Origin: Apophysomyces variabilis
Lineage: Eukaryota > Mucoromycota > Mucoromycetes > Mucorales > Mucoraceae
DNA: 64,000 nucleotides
Assembly: GCA_002749535.1 (NCBI GenBank)
Contig: MZZL01000390.1
Span: forward strand, 215,439-279,438
Direction: 5' to 3'
How positions within the stretch are numbered: position 1 is the first letter of the stretch; each line of letters opens with the position of its first letter. Below the pieces are notes generated by a model, which searched no databases, was not told the origin of the DNA, and saw only the letters and a list, made by a program, of their open reading frames with translations. Position numbers and translations under genes: made by a program. This document shows positions 26,117 to 37,539 of this stretch, piece by piece.

Positions 26117-27057
26117 AACTGGTTTGGTTGTAGTGCCCAATATTTTTAACCTTGCTTTTATACAGAAGCTACCGACCTCATTTTTCTCTTCAGGGAAAAT
26201 AGTTGGAATTATCAACGATGCTTGAGCACAGCCAACTAAGCAATGTGGTATGCAGGGACAGTTGTTGCTTCAATGCAACGCACATGTCAATTATTATTAT
26301 TATTATTACGATCGCTTATTACGCCTGTCAGAATATACGTTTGAAAGCTAGCCATCAATTACAATTTTAAGTCACCTACTCCTCATTATCGTGATTTTGT
26401 TGGTCTGTTTCGTATGGAAACAACTTTGCGGCTCATTTTCCAAATTGACTGAATGAGAAACCGCAAGACTGTGAATGTAAAAACTGTATAACGAGCCGAC
26501 CAAGTTAAAGACCATGTACCTCTATTTACAGTTAGAGATACAAAGCGCAAGAGAACCCTTGTATGTTCATCGATCTTAGAGCGGGCCTGGAATAACCAAA
26601 CAAGGAAATGCTGTTATGAAAATGTGTAACCATCCGAATACTCGGAGACGTTCTATCCCATTCACACCGAACTCGTTGGCTCTGACGATGACACTCCATA
26701 TATATAGTATTGGAACAAATGGCCAATACATGATATATGTTCACATTGACCTGGAAAGGAGGTCTCTCAACAAGCTAGTTTGAGAATACATTCTTATGCA
26801 CTCATTATATAAAAAATTGTCACCATGAACATCGAAATGATGAAGGATTGAAGAATTTAAACACTAGCTTGGTGAATGCACACTTTTTATTTCCTAATAA
26901 TGAAACAAAAGTCTATGTTAGCATGGGACGAACCTCAACCATCCTAGTGGGGTCACCGCACGGCTCGTTTCAGTCCGATTTCGGCAGGATCTTTCCCAAG
27001 TCAGGGATCCTCGTACTGCTTTTGGGACTTGCCTCAACAAAGATCTACGAGAACCTT
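26117..27057. other. Intergenic between divergent DUF3455-like and THI20-like genes
   Basis: Promoters for both flanking genes. A (TTA)6 microsatellite sits at 26291-26308. I looked for a TPP riboswitch core upstream of the thiamine gene and saw none. The frame upstream of the chosen THI20 start stays open back to 26848, so an N-terminal extension cannot be excluded. Confidence 0.45.
26291..26308. repeat. (TTA)6 microsatellite
   Basis: Six perfect TTA units in the divergent intergenic region. Confidence 0.95.
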
Positions 27058-29004
27058 ATGCTCATGACGAACGAAATAATACCCAAAGCACTGACTATAG
27101 CAGGCTCGGATTCTGGAGGGTATGTTTCTCTCCATACTTATCAGTCTGCGTGGCATTCTAAGCGATTGACATAGAGGTGCTGGAATTCAGGCCGACATCA
27201 AGACTTTAACATCGTTAAATGTCTACGCAACTTCAGTTCTAGCTTCCATTACCTCGCAGAACACTTTAGGTGTTGACGGCATTTTCGACTTGCCGGCAGA
27301 GTTTGTTGCCAAACAGCTAGAAGCCGTTCTGAGTGATATTGGGACAGACGCTATCAAAACAGGCATGCTGTCTTCAACGGAAATTCTCGTTGCAGTAGTA
27401 GATACGCTTAAAAAGTACCCTGAAGCATCAAAGAACTTGGTAGTAGATCCCGTCATGGTAGCCACGAGCGGTTCAAGGCTTCTGGCAGAAAGTGCGGTTC
27501 AAGCTTATCGTGACAAATTGTTACCCATCACGCTTATTTTTACGCCAAACGTGCCCGAAGCCGAAGTTTTGTTGAATCAAGAACCACATACAATCAAGTC
27601 GCTCGAAGATATGCGCGAGGCAGCAAGGAAACTAGGCGAAAAAGGACCCAAATACGTCTTGTTGAAGGGTGGTCACTTACCTCTGGAGCGTGAAGGAGAA
27701 AAAGTGATAATCGATGTTTTGTATGATTCGCTTACTGGCGAACTCCACGAAATCGTTCACCCGCAGATCCCGACCCCAAATACCCATGGAACTGGCTGTA
27801 CTCTCTCTGCTGCAATTGCAGGTGAGCTGGCTAAGGGCAAAAAAGGTGAGAACAGAGCCGTATATGAATATTCGAAACTAAAGAATGAGTTACAGCGATC
27901 GCTGCGATAATGAGTGCGATATCTTATGTCCATAATGCCATTGAGACCTCTTTACAATCTATTGGCCATGGGGCAGGTCCAGTTAATCATTTTCACAGTT
28001 TTAGGCCTATGCTTTTCACTGGGTAAAGCATAATTGTGTCTTTATTGCAATGAGACTGAAATCAGTACAGGAAAACGTTTGTCAAGACTTTGATCGATTC
28101 CCTCCCTGGAGGGCTTTGGAGTCAATTCATTGACCATCCATTTGTTCGCCAGATGGCAGATGGTACTTTGGCTCGAGAAGCATTTATCTTCTACATCAAG
28201 CAAGACTATCTGTACCTGCAACATTATGCTCGTTGCGCAGCATTAGCAGCATACAAATGTACGTATTGAACTACGTATCACCATTATTTTTATCAACAAA
28301 GGGATGCTTTTCTTTAGCCTCAGACATCGATCACTGTGCTAGAAATGCCAAGATTGTCATGCATATTCAGCAAGAAATGCAAATGCATCTCAAGGTTTGA
28401 TTACTAACAATGCTGGAAGCCATTTATTTACCCGAAAATCAAGTATTGTAAGCAGTGGGGTATTAGCAAGGAAGATATCCTTGCAACACCAGAAAGCGTG
28501 TTTAATGTCGCGTACACGCGATATGTATTGGACAAAGGTACGTATGCTCTGATATCATTAAACCGTGCCTAAAATCAGCTTCCAGGTACCACAGGCGACC
28601 AGTTAGACCTCCAAATTGCGATGGCCCCTTGTTTGTTGGGTTATGGCGAGATAGGTTTGAAGCTGTATAACGATCCACAAACGAAGCGAGGTAACTTATA
28701 GTCCCTGATATGATGAAGCTCTTACCGAAAAAAACTAGAGGGAAATCCTTATTGGACATGGATTTGTAACTATGCAGAAGAGTCGTTCCAGGAGGCTGTA
28801 AGAACTGGAAAAGGTAAGATACAACCTTTATATCCTCCTTTACAGCAATAACAATTGCATAAATCGTATATAGAACTTTTGGAAGACTTGGCAGCCCACA
28901 GTGTGTCCACCTCGCCACGCAGGTTCAAGGAACTTTGCGAAATTTTTGAGCAGGCCACCAGACTGGAGATTAGCTTTTGGGAGATGGGATTCCAGCAACG
29001 TTAA
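27058..29004 (+). CDS. THI20: Thi20-type HMP/HMP-P kinase fused to TenA/thiaminase II
   Basis: Bifunctional thiamine pyrimidine enzyme. The N-terminal ThiD kinase domain has TIAGSDSGGGAGIQAD (across intron 1), GIFDLPAEFVAKQ, VVDPVMVATSGSRLL, TPNVPEAEVLL and the phosphate-binding NTHGTGCTLSAAIAGE. It phosphorylates hydroxymethylpyrimidine twice. The C-terminal TenA domain begins near 28070 (LPGGLWSQFIDHPFVRQMADG) and has FIFYIKQDYLYL, IAMAPCLLGYGEIG with the expected nucleophilic Cys, and EISFWEMGF with a Glu at the expected acid/base position. This is the yeast Thi20/21/22 arrangement. About eight introns, several of 45-60 nt. The stop is at 29002-29004. The start at 27058 gives a compact kinase N-terminus; an in-frame upstream extension exists but lacks family similarity. 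Confidence 0.93.
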
Positions 29005-29722
29005 TTATCACTAGAAGCAATTGGTCTCCACGGTTGGAATAGACGTATGATTTGGCTCTAGAAGGGTAACGATAAATAGTGTAACCAATCACAGTAACAT
29101 ACCCGCATTGGTTTGATAATGTCAATCGCTTTATTATTTTGTTTGTTGTTTACATATTTTGCATTTCAACATTGGTAGCTCAAAGTAATTTATACAAAGA
29201 CTCGGTTTACCAATTTAGATGGGTTGGAAGATACAGGTTCGGAGTAACTCTCAGTTTCTATTTCCTGAAAGGCGAACAGTTACTTCTCGACAAGACGCAA
29301 TATCTTGGTTAAACTCTGAAGCAAGTATAGCGTTTTTTGCGTCAGATTTACGTAAAAGACCATCACAATGATAGAGAATATGACAGGCATATACATGGCA
29401 TTGTTTTCTCCGATGCCGGATACGACTAACCGTTTAACGGGCTTAATCTATACAAGGACTTCTATAGATAATAAGATATCAAGATTCTATTTAATGTGAT
29501 CTTTTAGTGTGTTGAATATATCCCGCTATTGATAAGCGTGGCATGCATGTAAAATGCAACATTTTCCAGTAAGAGGATCTCTGGTTTCCTGTAACTAAAG
29601 ATGATTGGGTATGGTTTATAGCTCAGCCCTGAGTTTTGGAAAATTTTCCACTGTTTTCTTCAAAAAAGTCTTTGGCTTGTGAACTGCTTCTATTCTCTGC
29701 TGCCGTCAATAGCTGAAAACTC
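29005..29722. other. Intergenic between THI20-like and HAS1
   Basis: About 720 bp, AT-rich, holding a 3' UTR and the HAS1 promoter. No other feature recognised. Confidence 0.45.
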
Positions 29723-31603
29723 ATGGTCAACAACAACGCAGTTGAGACAAAGAAGCGAAAACGCGCTCAAAAATCGGACGTTTCCAAAAAGAAGAAGCAG
29801 GAGGTCGCTAAGGGCGTCTCCAAGAAAGTTGAGGAAGAAGTTAGTGAGATCGCAGAAGAAGCGCAAGATCTAGATACCACCGAAGAGGTTAAGGAAACAG
29901 GAAAGACAGAAACCTCCGAGGAGATCCCTTCAGAAGGTATTTATATGCTGATCTGCTGTATAACCGTACTGAATTCAGCGTTTTCCTGATAGAACAAGCA
30001 GTCAGTACAGATTTCGACAGTCTTGAGATCTGCGAGAAGACTCGTAATGCCATCAAAGACATGGGCTTTACTTCAATGACTGATGTCCAAGCTCGTACGA
30101 TCCCTCCTCTAATGGCTGGCCGTGATGTGCTTGGTGCAGCAAAGACAGGATCCGGAAAGACATTAGCGTTTTTGATCCCTGCTATTGAGCTTTTGTATAA
30201 ACTTAAGTTCAAGCCCAGAAACGGTAATAGTTGACTATTTACCGCTATTCTCTGGTTCCGCAACTTACTGATCCCGTTTGATTTGATTTCAGGTACCGGT
30301 GTTGTCATTGTATCTCCCACTCGTGAACTTGCCTTGCAAATTTTCGGTGTTGCAAAGGAGTTACTTAAGTACCATCAACTTACGTTCGGTATTGTTATTG
30401 GTGGTGCCAACAGAAGAGCGGAAGCGGATAAGCTTACAAAGGGTGTTAACCTCCTCGTTGCCACCCCCGGAAGATTGCTGGACCATTTGCAGGTAAATAA
30501 TAGGATTGACATAGGGGGAGATTGCATTCTCAACTGTGTGGTAGAACACGAGAGGCTTTGTCTTTAAAAATTTGAAGGCTTTGGTGATTGACGAAGCCGA
30601 CCGTATTCTCGAGATTGGTTTTGAGGAGGAAATGACTCAGATCGTAAAAATCCTTCCTAAAGAACGTCAAACCATGCTATTTTCTGCGACACAAACCACC
30701 AAAGTTTCTGATCTTGCACGTATCTCTCTGAAGAAGGGACCATTGTATATCAACGTAGATGAAAAGAAGAGCACATCGACCGCTGAAGGTTTAGAACAAG
30801 GCTATGTGGTCTGCGAGTCAGACAAACGGTTTTTGCTTTTATTCACATTCTTACGAAAAAATCTGAAGAAGAAGGTCATCGTGTTCTTTTCAAGTTGTAA
30901 CTCTGTGAAGTATCACGCCGCACTAATGAATTACATCGACGTTCCTGTACTTGAACTTCATGTAAGTACAACTTCGGGAGGGAAAAAGGACATGGAAACT
31001 GAGTTGTTTCTTTGACTGCAGGGTCGTCAAAAGCAGCAGAAACGAACAACCACTTTCTTCGAATTTTGTAATGCCGAAAAGGGAATCTTGCTTTGCACGG
31101 ATGTTGCAGCTCGTGGATTGGATATTCCTGCCGTAGATTGGATTGTTCAGTTTGACCCTCCAGATGATCCCCGTGACTATATTCACCGTGTTGGACGAAC
31201 AGCTCGTGGAGGCGGACGCGGAAAGAGTTTGCTTTTCTTGCTACCAAGCGAGCTTGGGTTCCTGCGATATCTTAAACATGCCAAAGTGCCTTTGAATGAA
31301 TACCAGTTCCCTAGCAACAAGATTGCTAACGTGCAAAGTCAGGTATGCGAATCAGGATAGCGACTTTTAAGAGATACTGATCCTATTGTCTCCTTTCCAT
31401 AGTTGGAAAAACTGGTAGAAAAGAATTACTACTTGAATCAAGCTGCACGCGATGGCTTTAGATCTTACCTACAAGCCTACGCATCTTTCAGCTTGAAGAA
31501 GATTTTTAATATCAACAACCTGAATCTCACAAGCGTTGGAAAATCTTTCGGTTTCAGCGTACCACCAAAAGTCAACCTCAGCATTGTCAGTCCAAAAGAA
31601 TAG
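29723..31603 (+). CDS. HAS1: ATP-dependent RNA helicase Has1 (DDX18)
   Basis: Nucleolar DEAD-box helicase for 40S and 60S subunit biogenesis. A Lys/Glu-rich N-terminal tail (about 75 residues) precedes the Q motif ([15 protein letters not shown]), motif I (AAKTGSGKT), Ia ([10 protein letters not shown]), Ib ([10 protein letters not shown]), II ([21 protein letters not shown]), III (FSATQT), IV ([13 protein letters not shown]), V ([11 protein letters not shown]) and VI ([11 protein letters not shown]). The [13 protein letters not shown] segment after the third intron and the C-terminal [12 protein letters not shown] are typical of Has1 rather than other DEAD proteins. Six exons with short introns (starting about 29938, 30224, 30493, 30963, 31343). 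Stop at 31601-31603. It converges on the eS1 gene, 256 bp away. Confidence 0.96.
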
Positions 31604-31859
31604 AATATTTCGCCCATGCATGTAATAAAGACCCATAAACTAAATTTAAGCCAATCTTTTCATTTCGCTGCGTAGTTCTAGCAGCAATGACCCTCTACGT
31701 CCGTTTTTCTAACATCGTACCATTCCTTCCATATTCGTTTACCCAATAAATGGATATAAAATCCTCACTCATGTTTGTGCAACAGCAGGGAACGGAAAAG
31801 TGTGCAAGGTTGGCAAAATGTGACAAAAAAATCTTTGTTTTCTCTTCAATCATTATAAA

Positions 31860-32937
31860 TTAAACGCTTTCAAGAACAGGGGGTTCGACGAAGTCCTTGG
31901 AAACCTTAGCACCAACCTCATCAGCGGCAGCGGCAGCACCACCGTGAAGAGCCAGCAAGGCAGAGACATCGAACTTGGGAGCCTTAAGGATCTTGACCTT
32001 GCGAATGTAGGTGTTCTGCAGAGGATAGATACCGTGGCAAGCCTTCTCAATGCGAAGGGCAATAGCATCCTGAGCAGACTTGGTGGCGGAACCAGTGAGC
32101 TTGATAACGAGCTCCTTGAGGTCGCAGGAAACAGCTTCCTCAGTCATGATCTCGAACATCTTCTTGCGGATCTGGCGGATCTGAGCAGACTGAGCATAGG
32201 TAGTCTTCTTAATCTGGTTCTGACGACGAGAAGTGAAAGAAATAGCAAAGAGACGAACGAGGTAACCATCGGTGGTCTTGACATCGACGAAAGCCTCAAT
32301 GAGGGTTTGCCACTTCTTGACCATGGAGCGAAGCTTGTCAGTGGTCATGTCCATACCATAAAAGTTGGTGAGGCAGTTCTTGCCTTGGATTTCGTCAACC
32401 TTCAACTGGATCTTGCGGAATGCGCGATCCTCCTGCTTAGACAGTTCGCCAAGGGAAACTTCAACCACACGGCCGTTCAAAGAATCGTTGGCATTGCCTA
32501 TTCACCGATCACGTGGTACATCAGTCGATGCTCCCTTCATTAAAGTCAATCGGTTATTTTCTATACTTACGGAGACCCTGCGAACGGTTGACCAAGGTCT
32601 TACCGACCTGGCGCACATCGAACATGGAGGGAGCCTTGATGTCATACCAGTCCTTACGGGTGAAAGGATCGACACTGATGTTGAATGAGAAAAATAGAAC
32701 AAAAAAGTAACATTGGCACTTACACCTTCTTCTTCAAGCCCTTCTTTCCTTTGCTGAGACGTCTAAAATTATCAGTAGCGTTAGTCTGATGTCTGTTCTC
32801 GTACAGTTGCGTTCACGTACTTGTTCTTGCCGACGGCTAATCATCAAGGAAAATCCATGGTCAAAAGGTGATATATAGACAATGTATCGATTAGAATTGT
32901 GATCGATGGAGGATACTGTCATAAGGATCCTACCCAT
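31860..32937 (-). CDS. RPS1: 40S ribosomal protein eS1 (Rps1/Rps3A)
   Basis: Small-subunit ribosomal protein. Five exons. The first coding exon is only ATGG (32934-32937), then AVGKNK, then [40 protein letters not shown] and the large 3' exon from about 32500 ([68 protein letters not shown]). The C-terminus has an Ala-rich and acidic tail. It matches the eS1 family end to end. Stop TAA at 31860-31862. The gene shares a 208-bp upstream region with the divergent eS30 gene, so co-regulation is likely. Confidence 0.97.
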
Positions 32938-33145
32938 GATGGTTGTAGACGAAAAAGAGACTTTGCCAAGGATATGTATGAGTGCGTTTTGTTCAGGCCA
33001 GTCCGGGGTAATGAAAATCTTACCGAACTTCTACCGCACTGATACGGCTCGGATTCTTCTCAAGTCACACAAACGGAGAGGGAGCCCAATTTAAACTGGT
33101 ATCCCCACCGTATGTATTACGCCCTCTTCAAAGCCAACACTACAA
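32938..33145. promoter_or_regulatory. Shared divergent promoter of eS1 and eS30
   Basis: 208 bp separate the two start codons, so both ribosomal protein genes must use this region. No named operator was identified by eye. Confidence 0.7.
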
Positions 33146-33498
33146 ATGGTAAATAGATGATTGCAGCATCAGCGACGATAATTTATTCGGATGGATGAAC
33201 GAACGGATGAACTGATACTTTTTTTGTAAATGGTAAAAGGGTAAAGTTCACGGTTCTTTGGCTCGTGCCGGTAAGGTCAAGTCTCAGACTCCCAAGGTCG
33301 CCAAGCAAGAAAAGAAGAAGTCCAAGACTGGACGTGCTAAGAAGAGACAGGTTTACAAGTAAGCCCATAATTTAGATAATGGACGAAAAGAACAAAATGA
33401 ATTGAACGTCTTTCCTTTGCAGCCGTCGCTTCGTTAACGTTACCAGCATGGTTGGTGGCAAGCGCAGAATGAACCCTGCTCCCACCGCTGGACCTTAA
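33146..33498 (+). CDS. RPS30: 40S ribosomal protein eS30
   Basis: Small-subunit ribosomal protein of 65 residues. Three exons: the start codon alone (33146-33148), 33240-33358 and 33423-33498, joined in frame. The protein reads [20 protein letters not shown], then [38 protein letters not shown] and ends PAPTAGP. This is eS30 without the N-terminal ubiquitin-like FUBI fusion found in animals, as in yeast. The first coding exon of exactly three nucleotides is easily missed by gene finders. Confidence 0.97.
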
Positions 33499-33722
33499 AT
33501 GGCAAGCTCGAAAAACACACCCGAGTACATTGTATTTCATTCCTAAGAGAGTCGACGAATAAACACATTGAAATCTCGTAGCTACCTTTGCCGATTGCAT
33601 GACTTGTTGGACGAATGTTCTTTAATACAATAATGATGACAAACGTAGTAATGGAAAACGGTAAGAGAAAGTTATTCTATGTAGCGTTTAAAAGAAAAAA
33701 AAGAAAACGAAAACGAAAAAAT

Positions 33723-35090
33723 CTACTGAGCAGGTGGAGGTGTTCTTGTTTTCTCGCTTGCTTGGTCATTTGATTGTCGCTCGTCTATCCGGTTTAACTC
33801 TTCGAGAATTGCCAAAGCCCGTTCCATAACTGCTTTTGAACTTTGGAGTTGCAGATTTCTGTAACTTTGCGTGAGTCCCTGGTCTACTTCTTGCAAAACA
33901 TATACATTCTGATTGTGTATCAATTTTACGCAGTTGAACACATCCTGGTAAAATTGACTGCCAACAAAAGCAAAATGTTGACATAGTTGTGCAACTGACA
34001 CAGTTGCAAACGGTGCCGCTGCTTCCTTTGTGGTTTTAGGTTGTGAGGAAAACAGGTTGCGTAGCATGAAACGAAACCGATTTGGTTGATTACGCTTTTT
34101 GAAAAGCCCGAAGAATGAAGGACGATACGGTTTTCGCGGCTTCAACAGATCATTCCATTGCCATGGTGCAGGAACAAAGGAAGGCATGGGTATGTTCTGA
34201 ACATTATTACCTGGGCACCACAAAAGGGACGACTCAACATTGGACGACGATATCCGGAAAGTGGTTGGTTGAATCGGGGGAATATCATCGATAATATCAA
34301 TACTACCACGATCACTTTCCTGATTACCGTGGTTGATATCATCCTTCTGAAATAATTCGTCATGCAATTGTTTCCACTGGGTGGTCACAGTAGATGGATG
34401 ACTTAAGTGGGCCTGGGTCTCAATTTGTGCTAGATTATGTCTAGCAGTTTGCGCAAAAAGAGCCGCGAATTGATCACATATTCCAGCAAGCTGCTGCATC
34501 TGTTCTTCGCGCGTTAATCTGCCACATTCGAACACGATCTGCTGAGTCTTCGCTGCCTTACGTTTCAGACCGAGTTGACCATAATTTTGCTTGTTCACTG
34601 TGACCACATGTATCCCAGGATTGAATTCGTAGGTGGAAAGGATAGAACTTAAGACAGGTTCGACCAAACGAGGGCGCTGCCATGCGGTTTGCAAATCAGC
34701 TGTACCACTCAGCAATCGGGCCATATGAGCTTGTTCCTTGTTCTTTACTTCTAGCTGCTGACGGATACGTTGCCATTCATCGATCATCTGCTGCGTCGTG
34801 TTTTCGTCCATCGGTCGTAGCTGTCGTTGCTCGCAACATGCATTGTAATTGTTTCGCATCTGAGTACAGGTCAACGTCAACGACTTGCGTAAAGTCGCAC
34901 TGTGTTGACCGTGCACGAGGCCGATGGTTGGTATAAGTCCCTGTGCTTCCCGGATGGTATCTCGGATATGCTGCATATGCTGCTGAGTGGCGACATGCTG
35001 ATCTACACAAAACTGTTGCTGTGCGTCCGAACAAAATGCATCCAGCAGTTCATTTAACTCACGGCATAAGTCTGAAGGTGTATCTGTCAT
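33723..35090 (-). CDS. Unrecognised intronless protein
   Basis: Uninterrupted frame of 455 codons from the Met at 35090; an upstream in-frame Met at 35147 would add a hydrophobic, lysine-containing stretch and is less likely. The N-terminal half is helical and Gln/Cys-rich (NELLDAFCSDAQQQFCVDQH, NNYNACCEQRQLRPMDENT). The middle has KRKAAKTQQIVFECGRLTRE. The second half has a low-complexity acidic linker, then a basic aromatic segment (KPRKPYRPSFFGLFKKRNQ) and a C-terminal helical region (LCQHFAFVGSQFYQDVFNCV). No family recognised and no membrane segments. The length and absence of stops, against the intron-dense neighbours, support a real gene. Confidence 0.75.
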   Translation of the reverse strand: MTDTPSDLCRELNELLDAFCSDAQQQFCVDQHVATQQHMQHIRDTIREAQGLIPTIGLVHGQHSATLRKSLTLTCTQMRNNYNACCEQRQLRPMDENTTQQMIDEWQRIRQQLEVKNKEQAHMARLLSGTADLQTAWQRPRLVEPVLSSILSTYEFNPGIHVVTVNKQNYGQLGLKRKAAKTQQIVFECGRLTREEQMQQLAGICDQFAALFAQTARHNLAQIETQAHLSHPSTVTTQWKQLHDELFQKDDINHGNQESDRGSIDIIDDIPPIQPTTFRISSSNVESSLLWCPGNNVQNIPMPSFVPAPWQWNDLLKPRKPYRPSFFGLFKKRNQPNRFRFMLRNLFSSQPKTTKEAAAPFATVSVAQLCQHFAFVGSQFYQDVFNCVKLIHNQNVYVLQEVDQGLTQSYRNLQLQSSKAVMERALAILEELNRIDERQSNDQASEKTRTPPPAQ

Positions 35091-37539
35091 CAACAAAGGC
35101 TTAAAGAAATGCTTAGAAAAGAAAACAAAAAGAAAGTAAAGGAGCAAGTTTCAACTGAATGAGGAGAATGAAAGCGAAATCCAGGTTTCCTTTTTTTTTT
35201 GTGGGGGGGGGGACGGAGATGTTGTCACAGTAACATTGCTAATTTAATACAATGGAACGACAAAGATGATGTTGATGCAAAACAACAAACGGCTAAAAAT
35301 ACAAGCCTGCGCTAACCCCTTTTTACTTGGCCTCAAATTCAACCTTTGCACTTCTCACTCCTCTTAGCTTGGTTCCATGACAACATGTGGAACGAAAGAA
35401 GAGATTCCCTGGTGAGAAACATAGGAAACCATGACAATGCAGTGTCATAGATGATTTCAACACTTCCTTCATTCCAACACATTGCAACGATCCCAAGTTT
35501 ATCTTATTGGAAACGGTCAAACAATCGCAGCCAATACCATATGAATCCAGCCTTCAGCGCTATATTCTTCCTTTTGAGAATGTAACTGCTCCTCAAACGA
35601 CTCTAGGAAAAAGGGTGGCACGGTGTCCCCCCAATATCTTGAAAAAAGAAAGGTGCCAGTGCCAATCATGACCTGTTTTATACCTAGTTCGTTGAATGGA
35701 GATGAGTAACATCATTGTATATCTTATCTCTAGACCGAAAGGGGACATCTGCCCACGGAAACCATTGACTTAAAGAAAATAGGTCGAAAAGAAGCCAAGC
35801 TTGACGAAATCAGCATCTGAATATATATATCAGTAACTTTATATTCTGCAGAACTAGATTAAACCGTTCAGGGGGTTTGAATGATTCACATAGACTCCTT
35901 CAAGAATAACTGATTCTTTGCTGGATCGTTGTTTAAGCAATTTCAAAAAAAAAAGTATTTCCTTATCAAAGGTTGCCATGGGTATAGCAGGAAAACTGAT
36001 ATAGAATCCTATTTTGTCAACTTGCCCGGATATGGCTCGCATCCCATGAAAAAGTTAAAAATCCAAAACGGTGTGCATGTACGTACGGCGTGCTGGGCAA
36101 TGCTCAATTCTACAAAGTTAGCATCACGATAGTAAAAAATGAAGGATCTTTCCGGTTGATGTTATTTCTGTGCAAATCCTTGCAAGAGCTTGATATATAA
36201 TTATTTAACTGAAGTGGTCACTTTAACGAACCTAACGCTCCGGTTATTGTGGGCCACGGATTGTTATGATGCCATGGGGAGTCATACATCGTCGAGCTCG
36301 GAGGCTTGCCACTTCTTCCGACGAACCTTAAAAAAGTGACATGACCTTCTACCGGGAATATTGCACTGTCATGTAGCCGTTGTCCTGTGCATAAGCATTG
36401 CTAGCAGCTTGTGTGTGAAAGATTGTTTGATAGTGTCTGCATAGATGCTAACTCGTCGTCATGGACCTTTTTTCCAGACGACCAATGAAACCTTCTTGGT
36501 AACACAACTCATATATAATTCATTGTTAGCCAAAACATCTTCCAAAAAGAAACAGATAAAAAAACGTGGGGATTTAGTGAGAAAGAGAGTGTCAAACAGA
36601 GTATCTTGAGAATTTCCGGTATCTTGACCTGTTAACAGATCACTTGCATGGAATGAATAATTAATGTTTCCAGTAGTAGGGTCTAGTTTTACGCCACTTC
36701 TCATTCCCAGGTCAATCAAACATACAAGTAAAACTTTATAGCACATAAAAATAGAATTTATCTAACAAGACAATTCCTTGATACTGCATTGCTCACTATC
36801 TATCTAGATTACAAGTGTAACATGGTGATACCCATTGGAAGTGTAAAGATGTGCTGAGATATCACCTATAGTCATAGGGTATGTGGAATTCAGAGAACTA
36901 TTGCTATGGCATTATCTACTGGGTAGTCTTAACATCCAAAAAGCCAATTTGTCGAACAGGGTATGTAAGCAAAGCAAGCTATCCGGCTACGGCAATCCAA
37001 GCCACGATCTACCAAGTCTATGGAACGGTGGGACGATTCATCAGCAGGAGAAAGATCATGTATTATTGCAAATGACTTGTTGATAGATAAACTGTTTCTC
37101 AATGTATTTATTTGCTCTGCCGTTTACCATAGATTCAATCTGCACAAGATCGATCGTCATTAACACTAGGATGTTAGAGGGCCACTCCTTTTCAAACTGA
37201 AAAAAGAAATCGTTATCGGCACATCCACATAGACATAGACCTTTCCAGTGGTAATGACAAACAAAAGCAGAAGCAAAATATGGATTGCGTCTTGCAGATC
37301 AGTGGGGTAGTTGAAAAAGCTAAGCTTGGCGCTTATAGATGGTATTGGTAAAAGTTTCAATCAGAGCTTCTCCAATCTTTTAGGAATTCTGACAGTGCCA
37401 TGCTCTGCCAACTTTCTCACCAAACGTATTCAAGACACTTTAATAATCTTAACTAATAATTATATAAGGATAAAATTAGTTTATGAGATTCAATGACGTT
37501 TGCTAAACAAGCGGTGTTGAAGCCTAGCCATTTAATTCA

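Noticed and set aside
26117..27057. TPP riboswitch controlling the thiamine gene
   Set aside because: No conserved CTGAGA and matching 3' core were seen; a covariance-model search would settle it.
31944..32543. 199-codon plus-strand open frame
   Set aside because: Antisense shadow of the eS1 large exon.
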